NCBI GenBank assembly: GCA_009193035.1
Contig: SWDT01000406.1
Coordinates: 1 to 64,000, forward strand
Source of the DNA: Halicephalobus mephisto
Taxonomy: Eukaryota > Nematoda > Chromadorea > Rhabditida > Panagrolaimidae
Length of the DNA stretch: 64,000 nt
Direction of reading: 5' to 3'
Position 1 is the first letter of the stretch, and each line of letters starts with the position of its first letter. A program made the position numbers and the translations under genes. The notes under the pieces were generated by a model. It ran no database searches. It was not told where the DNA came from and worked only from the letters and a program-made list of their open reading frames with translations. Positions 34,663-45,731 of this stretch are shown piece after piece.

Positions 34663-37600
34663 ATGAATAGACTAATCCAACCAGGAGATAATCCCCTGCT
34701 GACGGAGGAGAGGAAGAAGTGCAGCTTCGACACCGATGTTCTGGCTTCTGTCTTCCAAGGCTCCAAGAAAGCTGTCGACAGAAGAAGGCAGCTCTACCAG
34801 TACTACCTGCGGAACAAGGAACTCCATGATCCGGAGCCGGTCGAGTTCATGGATAGATTCCACAAGTTGGAAAATGCATCGAGAAAAGTCGCTTTGCTGA
34901 AAAAATATTTGAAGGCCGCCATCCCGGACCAGAATCCTGATGACGTACACTATTTTGTTAAGTAGGTTAAAACTGTTAATTCATCAAAAAATCCATGAGT
35001 CAATTTTCTAAATAATCAATAAGTTCTGAATTTATTTAGAACACATTTTGAATATTATGAGCTACGATAACCGGCAATTTCGGGTATAATGAACTAAATT
35101 AAGACGTGTGTTCGGCGAGTACTTTACAAGGAAATGAACCTTAACAAAAGTGGCTTTTTGAAACGAATTATATATCACTTTGAAGGTCTTGCAATGCCGA
35201 TTCAGAATCTGTATTCCGTTTTTGCGGAATGCTCTTCTGGAATGAGATAATCAGAGAATTCTCTCAATTTAGGATTACGTTTTCTCATGTTTGTAATTGT
35301 TTTTTCAAAAGATCAATGAGATAGTTGTAATCAGTACAAAAAACACATCTAGTTGCAAAAAAGAATTATTCAAATTGATTAAATGAAAGTAGAAAACGAA
35401 TATCTCGAAAATAGAGTCGCCAAATTTCGACGGAAAAATAAAGAGTTATTCTTGCGTTTTCTCAACGCGTGATATATGAAATTATATATATTTATTCCAA
35501 TTTCCTCGTTCCAGAAGACTGTTCTGCAAAAACGGAATATAGATTCTGAATCAGCGTTTTGAGGCCTTCAAAGTGATATATAACTTTTTTCAAAAAACCA
35601 CCTTCGTTAAAGTTCATTTCCTTGTTAGAGTATTTTTGGGTTTTTCTGCACTGTTATTCTTTCTAGCGATGATTATAGACTGCACAAGTTCAAAATTCAC
35701 GTAGACAGATTGCCAGCACGAATTCCATGATTGACTACACTTTTCATTCTAGTTGATCAACTAATCAGTAGATGAGAAGAGGGACATGTACAGAGGTTTG
35801 ACATTCGTTAGAGAAACAGATTCACTCACAAGGAATGTTTACGGTTTCACTCGCAAAGGCTCAGGGATTTTACGCTCACAAAAATCACGTAGATGACTTA
35901 GAGTCATTCTGCACATTAACTATAAAATCTGTAGAGAAGATAAAAGTTCATGATTGCATATGACGTGAGAGGAATGTCAAGTCTAAGAAAACTCTGTGTA
36001 GGTGTTTAGCGAAATTTAGGTGACACTTTGATCAAACATTGCCTACGGTGATAACAAAATTTAAATATCGTATTTTCGACTTTGTTAATCTATTCGATTT
36101 TTCCATACATTATATTCAATTTTATGCAAATTTTCATTATTTAAAAATAGCAATTTTGGAACATTTTAAAATTAAGTAAAACTTCTCCATCACAAACATT
36201 AAATCCTAGAGTTTTCCAGAAAGTTTTTGGAATTCGTATTAACATGATTTCGCAACAAAATCTCCTTCTGATTTTTATGTGATTTTCATTTTTAGCTTGG
36301 TTTTCCATCATGACGGCTTCCCCCTCGGTCTCCACACTGTCATGGCTATCCCTACTATCCTCAACAATGCCGATGACGAACAAGTGAAGGAATGGCTTCC
36401 GAAGGCTAAAAACCTCGAGTTCATTGCTACCTACGCCCAGACAGAGATGGGACATGGGACGAATTTGAGAAAGCTCGAAACTACAGCCACCTATGACCCC
36501 AAAACTCAGGAGTTCATTATCAATAGTCCCACGATCACTGCGACCAAGTGGTGGCCAGGCAACTTGGCCAAAGTTTCAAACTTCATTGTGGTCGTTGCGA
36601 GACTCATTTCTAACGGGAAAGACTACGGACCCCATCCATTCTTCGTCCAAATCAGAGATCCCAAAACGCACAAGTCTCTTCCAGGGGTTACTGTAGGAGA
36701 TATTGGACCTAAGTTCTTCATCAACACCACTGACAACGGATTCTTGAGATTCGACAAAGTAAGAATCCCCAGAAGAGCTATGTTTATGAAGAACGCTAAA
36801 CTCCTCCCCGATGGTACCTACGTCCCACCCGTTCATTCTAAACTGACTTATGGTACTATGGTTTATGTCAGAAGTGTTATGATCACAGGAATGGCGAGGA
36901 ATTTGGGTCAGGCAGCAACTATCTCGACTAGATATTCCGCTATCAGGAAACAAGGAGAAATCGAACCAGGCAAAGGAGAAGTCAGTGTCTTAGAATACCA
37001 GACTCAGAGGTACCGTATCCTACCTCAGATAGCCAGAGCTTGGGCTTACGAAGCTTCAGGAAGGTACACTAGAGCTTTATATGCAGAATTCTTGAATGAA
37101 GTGAATCAAGGAAAAGCAGATTCACTTCCCGATCTTCATGCAATTTCCTCCGGACTGAAGGCAGTCGTTACCCATCAAGTGTGTTTGGGAATAGAGCAGT
37201 GCAGAATGGCCTGTGGAGGTCATGGATATAGTGATGCCAGTGGATTGCCCCAATTGTTCGCTCATGCCGTAGGTGGATGCACTTATGAAGGAGAAAACAT
37301 GGTTCTACTTCTCCAATGTGCCAAATATTTGATGAAGTGCGCTGCAGCCATTAGGTTCAACCAGAAGCCAAGTGAAATCAGTTCTATTGCGAAATATCTC
37401 TTCAGAGATGGTCCGAGTAAATGTAGAATCAACCAGGACATAGATGCTGATCCAGAAATCTTCCTGGAAGCTTTCGAACACATTTCTAGACGACTGACCC
37501 TGAAGGCTTTTGACAGATTACAGGTTCTTCAAAGAGAAGGATTGTCGAAAGACAAAGCATGGGCGGAATCCGGAGTCGATCTCCGAAGAGCCGCGACTGC

Positions 37601-38018
37601 TCACACGAGAACATTTATTGCGAGGAAATTTATTTCTCTTGTTTCTGAAATAAAGGACCTCCCAACTCGAGCAGTTCTCAAGGACTTGCTCCAACTGTTC
37701 CTTAATTACGAAATCCTCGAATGTGACGGAGACCTGCTCTACGACGGATATGCAATCGGACAACAGATTGAGTTTGCCAGGAATAATGTGTACGAAATCA
37801 TGAACAGAATCCGTCCGAACGCTGTTTCTATCGTAGATTCGTTTGATTTCAACGACAGAGAACTAAACTCCCTTCTGGGAAGAAGAGACGGAAACGTGTA
37901 CGAGAACATGCTGGAGTGGGCTAAGCAGTCTCCATTAAACAAATACGATGTCATGCCCTTCCACCACAAATACCTCGGGAAAGTCATGGAAGAAGCTAAG
38001 GCTCAAAGTAAACTCTAA
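34663..38018 (+). CDS. acox: Peroxisomal acyl-CoA oxidase C
   Basis: Exons 34663-34961 and 36296-38018, about 673 residues with the same phase as B. It has the same FAD-domain motifs (TYAQTEMGHGTNL, TATKWWPGNLAK), the YEGEN catalytic glutamate and RELNSLLGRRDG. It ends -AKAQSKL, the canonical PTS1. Where B diverges, C resembles A (RIPRRAMFMKNAKLLPDG, VRSVMI), so C probably keeps the ancestral pocket. Long stretches, including the N-terminal 95 residues and most of the last 300, are nearly identical to B. The intron is 1334 nt, enlarged by a foldback element at 35118-35633; the rest of it is recognisably homologous to the intron of B. Confidence 0.95.
35118..35633. mobile_element. Foldback MITE in intron of acyl-CoA oxidase C
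   Basis: About 118-bp arms: left 35118-35240, right 35510-35633 as reverse complement. Paired landmarks are ACAAGGAAATGAACCTTAAC with GTTAAAGTTCATTTCCTTGT, ATATATCACTTTGAAGG with CCTTCAAAGTGATATAT, and CTGTATTCCGTTTTTGC with GCAAAAACGGAATATAG. The spacer of about 270 bp has no transposase. It is absent from the matching intron of oxidase B, so it inserted after the duplication. Confidence 0.85.
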
Positions 38019-38180
38019 AATTAATATATCAATAATTAATTGAAATCGATATATCAATAGTGTCTTAAAATTAGATTGAAATTTATTTAAAATTACGTCG
38101 TTATGAAGCTGAATAAAATTTGCATCTTAATTTTGATATTGATTATTTTGAATGAACCCATTCTACACTGTGATTAAAGG

Positions 38181-40361
38181 ATGAATTGGTGGTTTCTGCC
38201 GTTGTTTCTGGCAACAGTTACAGATGCTGATGACGTCGCACGTATTGGAATCACTCACGATTGTAAACTCTACCTAGATGCTCCGTCTGATGTTAAAGGG
38301 TATATCTAACTTTATTTTTTATTTTCATATATGAATTGGTTAATCCAGACCGCAAAAAGGCGCCTGTTCCGAGGGAGTGGAGTTCATGCTGACTCCTAGT
38401 GAACATCCCTCGATTCTCATTTTCCGTCGTCGTTCTGACAGGAATGGCCGGGCTTACAGGCTGGATGTCTACGGAAGATACATTACTTCTGAAACCAAGC
38501 CGATAAATTTGGAAGATGAATTCGAAACTGTTGATTTTGAATATAATCTGAGACGTGACGGACTCGATTGCCACTTTGCCGACGACAGTCACGGCGGTTT
38601 CCCGGTTGCTGCAGATCTGAACATTGTCCATTTCATCGTTCAATGCGATGTGGATAAGGATAATGATATTAATCCCGATGTTCCGTTTCTTCAGTAAGTT
38701 TTTGGAGGATTTAAATGAATTTTTATGAGTTTTAGGAAATCTACTAATATGTTGGCTTTTTTGCGATCTACCTTGCATGTCGGAATTCAGACAGTTGCAA
38801 CTCCTGTTTCTGGAGTTGTATTTTTCAATTATCCGACCACTGCGACTTGGGCTAAAGACGGGAATTTCTACCAATTCGCCCTGATGCCCGTCGACCACAA
38901 CAGAGCCAGTTATCAGATCCTCGACAGCGCCGTTTTCGTCTTCACCGTGCCTTTGGAAGCCGTCAATCCCAATGATAACATCGTTAGTTTTTTATATTTC
39001 CAAACACCAAACGAAGCAACTTGCTTTCTACGGGGTAATTGGGTGTTAGTTGTGATTTTTGAATGTTTATCAATAATTTGATATATAAAAATTAACTATC
39101 AAAGATGAACTAAGGGTTATGTACCCCACATACCCTAATTCCGAGATTTCTAGATCCATTTAAGCAGAATATAGTTCCAAAACAGTGGTTACGAAATAAC
39201 TACCACAGAAAACTAAAATTTTAGGCTACTTTAGTTCATTAAAAATTCCAAAAATTCATGTCGATAAACTTCCCAAAAAAGTTCATATATGGTTTTTACA
39301 ATGATATGGTTGTAATTTTCAGATAAAGAAAAAAGTAAGATATCAAATGAGAAACCTGCATGAAATCAAGGGATATAATGAAGATACTTTTGAATTAAAC
39401 AACTACTCTATTTTCCACATTTTTCGTTTTATCGATCATCAAAATTTACTAATAATCAACAAAGAAACGAATGAATTTATCCAGATGAAGTTTCATCAGG
39501 ACCGAAATTCAGAAAAATTTTTCGAAAACAATGACATTACCGAATTTTCCTCGACTGGTTTTAAGTATCTTTTTCATTACGACTATTACGATCCAAATAA
39601 GTAAGTTATGATTATTTTTTAGTTTTATTTTAAACATTGATTTTTAAAAGTTCTTTTGAGATATTTTTTAATTTTATTTCAGACATGACAAGACCTGGAT
39701 CAAGGACTGGGTTTTCCGGACTACTGTGGATCCTATTTCTCAGAATTCCGGACTTTTTTTGACTTCTTGTGACGAAAACTACGAAGCAACAAAGACGGGA
39801 TGTGAGTTACGTACTTCAGACAACCAGAAGATCGTTACGGTCCTCGGTATTCTGATTGGATTTGAGATTCTGATGATTACTGTTACTTTTGTTATTTTCT
39901 TCGTCTGTATATCGAAGCAAAAGAAATTCAGAAAACTCCATCTGGAAAGGAAGAAGCACAAGAAACAGCATCTTCGCGACGAGATATCCGAAGTCACAAA
40001 TAGTAAAAGTAAAATGAACAATACGTTGTCTGCTCAAGGTTCCAAGTCCCAATTCAAGAATCCCAAATTTAAATCAAATATCGACTTCAAAAATTCTAAA
40101 AACATGAAAATTAATTCAGATAACTTTAAAAAGATGGAAAATGATTTTAAAAAATCCAAAAACAAAAATGATTCTAGAAACTCTAAGACAGAAGTCGATG
40201 CTGTGGACTCTAAAACGATGAACAGCGGATACAGCAACTCCAAAAACAACGAAATTGATTCTAGAAGTTCTAACAAGACGAAAAATGGTTCAACAAACTT
40301 GAGAAAGACGAAAATTAATTCAAATAATTCCAAAAAGTACGAAAATTCAAATAATTTTTAA
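38181..40361 (+). CDS. Type I membrane protein, unknown family
   Basis: Exons 38181-38299, 38349-38693, 38736-38982, 39323-39600 and 39683-40361, all GT..AG and in frame; about 555 residues. It starts with a signal peptide (MNWWFLPLFLATVTDA). The extracellular part of about 370 residues has few cysteines and no domain I recognise. One membrane segment (IVTVLGILIGFEILMITVTF) is followed by a very basic stretch (KQKKFRKLHLERKKHKK). The last 110 residues are low-complexity Asn/Ser/Lys repeats (units such as KMKINSDNFKKMEND and SNSKNNEIDSRSSNK). The ATG lies 162 bp after the oxidase C stop on the same strand. Intron 3 carries repeat R1. A receptor or adhesion role is possible but not shown. Confidence 0.75.
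39045..39320. repeat. Dispersed repeat R1, copy in intron 3 of membrane protein gene
   Basis: Counterpart of 22590-22860: GTTAGTTGTGATTTTTGAATG, CCCACATACCCTAATTCCG, CTAGATCCATTTAAG, TAGGCTACTTTAG and AATTCATGTCGATAAAC occur in the same order. Both copies lie wholly inside introns, though the host genes' sense relative to the repeat differs. Confidence 0.65.
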
Positions 40362-40500
40362 AAATACGAAAAATGGACTCTAAATAGTTCTAAAAATTAT
40401 GAAAATTTATTCTAAATAGTTCTAAAAAATCTATTCGAATAATTTCAATATAAAAAGACGGTTTTAAACATCTTCAAAAATACAAAAATTTGCCTATTCA
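40060..40500 (+). repeat. Minisatellite spanning coding tail and 3'UTR
   Basis: Imperfect units of roughly 45-50 nt (AATTCTAAAAA..TGAAAATTAATTC, AACTCCAAAAACAACGAAATTGATTC, AGTTCTAAAAATTATGAAAATTTATTC) begin in the last exon of the membrane protein and continue past its TAA at 40361 to about 40500. The low-complexity protein tail is thus the translated part of this repeat. Confidence 0.65.
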
Positions 40501-40815
40501 TATCTGAAAAGACGAAAAATGCTCAAATGGATTCCAAAAAAAAAATTTATTGATTATATTCCATAAATCCAAAAATTTAATTTCAAACAACTTGCGATTC
40601 TCAAGTAGGATCTAAATAATTAATCTAATAATAGTAAATTGATTAATTGATATATAAATTTTTGATTATTAATTGTAGTTTATTACAAAACAAAGATTCC
40701 GGAACGGCTGACAACGGCCTGGTACTTTTTAGTTTTTTCTTTCTCGCAACTCTTGGATTCGTCGATGGGAGGTTCATAATTGACCTAAACTCATTTTTGA
40801 AAAGGTTTTCATATA
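40501..40815. other. Convergent 3' spacer
   Basis: Spacer between the membrane protein (plus) and the minus-strand Hsp70-like gene. AT-rich, with no gene seen; the frame at 40647-40829 overlaps the neighbour's 3' end and has no support. Confidence 0.45.
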
Positions 40816-41868
40816 TCAACTTACGGTGACGGCGATTTCTTTTTCCGATTCGAAGATTGTTCTTTCGATCGGGAGTTGTTCGAATTTGGAAATCACGGAG
40901 ACTTGGATATTGTTGAAGGTAAGTGTGGCTTCATGGAGAGAAACCGGAGGAACGTCGTAGTCGATGTAATCCACGTCTCCGCAGAGCATTCTGGATTTAG
41001 TGTCAGTTCCAAGGAGAGATAAATGGTTAGAAGTCAATTTTGGAAGTTTTTCAAAGACTTTATCCCTCAAAAGAGAACTTCCGTCATCGAAGTGTTTCCA
41101 ATTAGCTTCGGAAAAGTTCTCTCCGTTTTCACTGTGGAACGCCTTCTGGTGGATGGCGATGATTATCTTTGGCTTTTTAGAATCCAAAGAATCATTGTTC
41201 AATTCTTTAGTTTTTTCTGAAGAATTTTTGTGTAATTCTTCATATATTTTTTTCGCAAGGTCTTTTGATGGATCTTTTTTTTCAACAAGCTTCAGAATTT
41301 TGCTAACTTCGTTACCCTTATAATCTTCGTAATCAGTCTGTCGGATGACTCCCAAATCTGTGTGGAACTGAGCACGATAAAAGTTGTTCTTGTCGACACA
41401 ATAAACAATAAGATCAAGCGGAGGAATCTTTCTCTCAAACGGAGAGGTTTTCGTGTCTTCCATCAACTTTCTGGAGTAACCAATGGCGATGGCGTTCGTT
41501 CGATTCAGAATTCTAGTCCGTTTCGGTTCAAATTTGTTATTCTTGAGTGTATCTAATACATTACCGGGTGTTTCTTTGTTGTAGATTGATCTTGAACTTT
41601 CAAGAGCGACCAACAACGCTTTTCGAAAATTTTGAGTAGCATTATCCGGTACAGTGGCGACAATTTGGAACTGATTGGTTTGTAGTATAGTATCCAAAGA
41701 TAATTCTTTTCGCAGTTTTTCTGCAAGTTCAATAATTTCATTCGATTCAGTGAATTTGACATCAATTTTCTCCTTCGAACGCTCTTCTGATTCTTCTGAA
41801 TACATATAAGTAAAAAAATTCGGATACAAGTCAATCGCAAAGGACTTTGGTCTCGGATAATCCACCAT
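40816..41868 (-). CDS. Degenerate Hsp70-fold protein (pseudo-chaperone candidate 1)
   Basis: Single exon of 350 residues. The ATG follows a TTTTGCAG acceptor (AAGATATG), 102 bp after the stop of the upstream same-strand Hsp70. The order of segments follows an Hsp70 nucleotide-binding domain: FAIDLYPNFFTYMY at the phosphate-1 position (canonical DLGTT lost), FQIVATVPDNATQNFRKALL for the ITVPAYF helix, NRTNAIAIGYSRK for EPTAAAIAYG, PPLDLIVYCVDKNNFYRAQF for the DLGGGTFD strand (glycines lost), and KPKIIIAIHQKAF for the LVGGSTR strand. All phosphate-binding glycines are missing, so ATP hydrolysis is unlikely. There is no substrate-binding domain. Homology is inferred from the order of weak matches and from position; a structure comparison would settle it. 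Confidence 0.6.
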   Translation of the reverse strand: MVDYPRPKSFAIDLYPNFFTYMYSEESEERSKEKIDVKFTESNEIIELAEKLRKELSLDTILQTNQFQIVATVPDNATQNFRKALLVALESSRSIYNKETPGNVLDTLKNNKFEPKRTRILNRTNAIAIGYSRKLMEDTKTSPFERKIPPLDLIVYCVDKNNFYRAQFHTDLGVIRQTDYEDYKGNEVSKILKLVEKKDPSKDLAKKIYEELHKNSSEKTKELNNDSLDSKKPKIIIAIHQKAFHSENGENFSEANWKHFDDGSSLLRDKVFEKLPKLTSNHLSLLGTDTKSRMLCGDVDYIDYDVPPVSLHEATLTFNNIQVSVISKFEQLPIERTIFESEKEIAVTVS

Positions 41869-41970
41869 ATCTTCTGCAAAATTACAGTTTCATATATCAA
41901 AAAATTAAAAAAGTAATTTTTGGTATTTTCCAACCATTAAAATACAATTATTAATAAAAATGTATAAAAT

Positions 41971-44900
41971 TTATTTATTTTCCTTAAATGAAGTGAGAGT
42001 TTTGTGGTATTTAGCCAGTAGTATTTTCGCTTCATCTTCGATACTGATATACTTTTCCCTAACGTCCGAAGTTAGCGGCTCATCTGTCGATGAAAGCCAT
42101 TCATCAATTTCCTTGATTTTTGCCAGTAGATGATTAGTGTTGTTTGAAACTTCTTTTTCACAAGCAAATTTGATATACTCGATGTTTTTTCGCAGTTCCG
42201 TCCTTACTCTTTTTGCTTCTGCATCTGCTTTATCCGTTTGTCGATTTACTTCCAAAGCATTCAGCATTTCTTCGACTTTATCTCCAGACACCATTTTCTC
42301 AGGATTGATAGTGAGTTCTTCTCTTTTCCCTCTGTATTCAGCATAAGCATGAAGGATTCCATTTTTGTCGATGAACATTGTCAAAGGAACGCTGATTTCC
42401 TCCGCAAATTTCTCAGGAACCTGCAAGCTGAACTCACCGATGAGAGTGTTTCTAGAGGCAATCAAACGTTCTCCTTCGAAAACCTAAAAAATTAATCATT
42501 ATTGTAAAAATTAAAAATCTGTCTCGAGACAATTTCGCAATATTTTTTATTTCTTGCTATTCAAAACCCAAAAATGCAAAATTTAGAATTTGTGATTCTG
42601 CAAAGATTCAATTCTAATTATACTATTATAAAAATCACAACTAACACTGCCGTATCTCATTGAAAACAAGTAGTTGTGCTTTACAGAAAAAAGGATAAAC
42701 GGTATATAATGTATTGATATATTAATGTGATTCTGATGCAGTGCATGCATGATATTCAATGTATCGATATATTGTATATAATATATGGATATATTAAAGC
42801 AGTTCTGATGTATCAAATACACCATTTCAGTGTATCGATATATGAAGTATGATATCAATGTATTGTATTAGGTTGGTAAAAAAGTCCTGCGACACTTTAT
42901 ATTTTCATTTATGAAATTTGACAAAATTTTATCGGTGGGATTTTACACTAAAATATGGTAGAACGTTCGCGAAGCTTTTACCAGCAAGGTATATGAGGAC
43001 GCCGCTCTCAGTGTTAAAACAAGAATGTTGTCAATTAGTCAAAGCTCTCTTCGTTCCATCGTCTATTATGAATTTTTACAAGGTCATCCAGCAAGGACTA
43101 CCGTCAACAATATCTGTGCTGTATTCAAGGAGAACATCATTCATCATATCAATGTGTCTCCATGATATGAGCGCTTCAAAGTGGGCGAAATCACGTTTGA
43201 AACAAGAAAATGTTTGTCTTCTCTGTGATAATGCTTGTCCCCATATTGCACAGATGACTCGTCAGAAAATTCGGGAGCTGGGTTAGGAGATTCTGCCCCA
43301 TCCGGCATATTCTCCCAATCTGGCTCTGTCGGATTATCACTTCTTCAGAGCTCTGAAGCATCACCTACGAGAAATGAAATTCAATGATCAACACCAACTC
43401 GAAATAAAAGTGTCAAACTTCTTCGATATACAACCACCAGAATTCTGGCAGAGAGGAATCGAGAAGCTGCCGGATAGATGGGAACAGATAATAGATAGTA
43501 ATGGAGAGTAGATTATTGATTGAAAGTGCAATTGAATAAGGAATGTTTTTTTTTGGAAAATATGCTGTTAGTGTCGCAGGACTTTTTTACCAACCTAATA
43601 TATAATGCGCCAGTACATTGAATATAATGTATCCGGTAATTTAGAGTTGTTTTAGTGTACCCTTTTTGGATGTTGTATTTAGAAACTTAATAAATGAACT
43701 TACTTCGAAAGTCATGCAGTTTTGGTAATTGTAAACCGTCTTAAAATACTTCGTTACTTTCTCCGATGGAATTGATGTATTTCTTCTTAACATAATTTCA
43801 TATCGATCCTCAACCAATGCGATGCCAATTCCAATTGGGATTTTTTCCATGAGGACTTGAGAATCAACTGTTTCATCAAGTAGCTGAGCGGCTCTGATCG
43901 TCGCTCCATAAGCCACGGCCTCGTCTGGATTGATGCTTTCTTTAAGGGTTTTATTGGTGAACAAATCTTTAAGCATTTCTTTGATGATTTTCATCCTGGA
44001 AGATCCTCCAACAAGCAAGACTTCGTCGATATTGTCAAGTTCAAGCTTGGAGTCTTTTATGGCGCGTTCGCAGAGTTGTTTAGAACGAACAATGAGATCC
44101 TTGACTTCTCTTCTGAACACATCGTAACTGATGTACTCGTCTTGAAAACCTTCTTTGATATCACTTAATTCTAGTCTAAAAAGTAAATTTCAAAAGGAAA
44201 TATTTCTATGTGAAAATAGTAAAATAAATTTAGTATTATGTAATTAAAAGTACTTTTAAAAAAAATGGATTTCAGCATGATAAATTTGATTTTTATGCAC
44301 AAAAAACCGTCACTTTTGCAATGTAATAGCAAATGCGAATTGTGGTAAAAATGCGGCACAATTATTAAACTTTTTATGAATAGTTGATATTTGTGACGAA
44401 AAATCGTGACACATTTGTTACGAAAAATCATAACATTGGACAGAAGTGGTGCTAAACGTCACACAAATGTTACTGTGCTTTTCATGGCTAAAAGGTCACG
44501 CATTTGTTACATTTACATCACGTACAAGTTCCGGTCTTTTGTGTATAGAGATCTATATTGTCGATGAAATTAATATAAAAAGCTTAATAATAATAAAAAT
44601 ATGAAACTGCCATATATGAATTTCCTCAATGTTGTCGAACTGTTCTATGACAACCTTGCTCTAATTTTTCCCTACATTAAAAACCTCGAATCATATTCTT
44701 ATATATTTGGCTTTTGTTATATAAAAACTCACGTGTCTTCAGTTTTGACACTTAGTTCTTTCTTGATATTCTCACACAGTTGTCTCAGTCTAATCTTCGC
44801 TGAGATATTCTGAGGCTCAAAAACATCGTAATTGTATCTATTTTTGATCTTTCTTGCGTAGTAGTTCATGAGCAAATTGTCGAAATCTCTCCCTCCCAAT

Positions 44901-45731
44901 TGATTATCTCCGGCTCTTCCTACGACTTCGAATTGACCTCCCTTGACTTTGAGAACGGAGATATCACAAGTGCCTCCTCCCATGTCGAAAACAAAAATAT
45001 TGTAATTGTCAAACCGATTATGATCAAAGCCGTAGGCAAGAGCTGCGGCTGTGGGTTCTGTGATTAAGGTCAAAACGTCGATTCCAGCGAGTTTAGCAGC
45101 ATCCAGCGTCCCTTGTTTTTGAGCTTGGCTAAAGTAGTCAGGTACGGTAATAACCGCTTGGAAATTATCGTCTTTCGGGATTTCTAATCTCTCTAACGCT
45201 AACTGTTTAAGTTTCTTCAGAACTTCACTAGAAACTTCTTCTGGAAGGACTTTTAGACCATCTTCTATGGCGTAGACTGGCCTATTTTTCTCCTGTATGA
45301 CGTCGAACATCCAGAAGTCCTTATTTTGCTGGATTGCTGAGTTTTTATAATCCAGCCCGATCATCCTTTTTGCGTCATAAGCAACTTTTTTGTGATATTT
45401 TTTCATTTGGTTGTGAGCCAGTTTCCCGACGAGCGGAGGATCCTGACTGTAGGCAACATAGGACGGGACGGTCCTATCTCCTGAATAAATAAACGAATTA
45501 GTTAGCCAGTAATTAAATTACTAACCATTTGAGTCAATGATGATCTCAACCTTTCCGTTGTTGAAATAGCCAATGGCAGAATTGGTCGTCCCTAAATCAA
45601 TTCCGAAAGCTGGTTTGGAGGGATTCAACGTGATTCTGGCCAAGATATCATCTAAGTTCTCTTGTAGAGCTGAAAGTTATACATTTTTAAAAACAATATT
45701 TCCAAATTTCTATAGTCACTTATTTACTCAT
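41971..45731 (-). CDS. Divergent Hsp70 family chaperone 1
   Basis: Exons 45731-45728 (ATGA only), 45669-45526, 45480-44733, 44175-43704 and 42483-41971; about 626 residues. The nucleotide-binding motifs are present: FGIDLGTTNSAIGYF, AVITVPDYFSQAQKQGTLDAA, FVFDMGGGTCDISVL, GRDFDNLL and VLLVGGSSRMKIIKE. The interdomain linker is not the usual DLLLLD (here SQVLMEKIPIGIGIALVEDR). The substrate-binding domain begins FEVFEGERLIASRNTLIGEF and the helical lid ends FKENK with no EEVD or retention signal, so it is probably cytosolic or nuclear without TPR-cochaperone docking. The tiny first coding exon is inferred from a GTAAAT donor after ATGA and exact frame. Intron 4 (1220 nt) contains a mariner remnant; intron 3 a short inverted-repeat element. 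Confidence 0.88.
42664..43668. repeat. TIR repeat R2, copy split by mariner
   Basis: Left part 42664-42867 (CAGAAAAAAGGATAAACGG then many palindromic ATGTATCGATACATT-like units) and right part 43599-43668 ending AGTGTACCCTTTTTGG. These match the ends of R2 copies at 46025-46192 and 49815-50006. The mariner element 42868-43598 sits inside, so R2 is older. Confidence 0.6.
42868..43598 (+). mobile_element. Internally deleted mariner element
   Basis: 731 bp flanked by TA. The terminal inverted repeats begin TTAGGTTGGTAAAAAAGTCC and are identical for about 29 bp. Coding remnants on the plus strand include an HTH piece (YEFLQGHPARTTVNNICAVF near 43065-43125) and the catalytic region with DNACPHIAQ and LSDYHFFRALKHHLREMKF, whose two aspartates are 34 residues apart (the mariner D34D signature); a conserved Trp codon between them is now TAG. 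The middle of the transposase is missing, and the pieces are in different frames. Dead copy; near-identical ends suggest fairly recent insertion. Confidence 0.92.
44294..44547. mobile_element. Short TIR element R3, copy 1 (Hsp70 intron 3)
   Basis: Ends TATGCACAAAAAACCGTCAC and, as reverse complement, TATACACAAAAGACCGGAAC. The interior has alternating GTGACGAAAAA / TTTGTTACGAAAAATC units. The stretch AATTATTAAACTTTTTATGAAT..GATATTTGTGACG is repeated at 63265-63310 in a GART intron. No coding frame; MITE-like. Confidence 0.65.
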
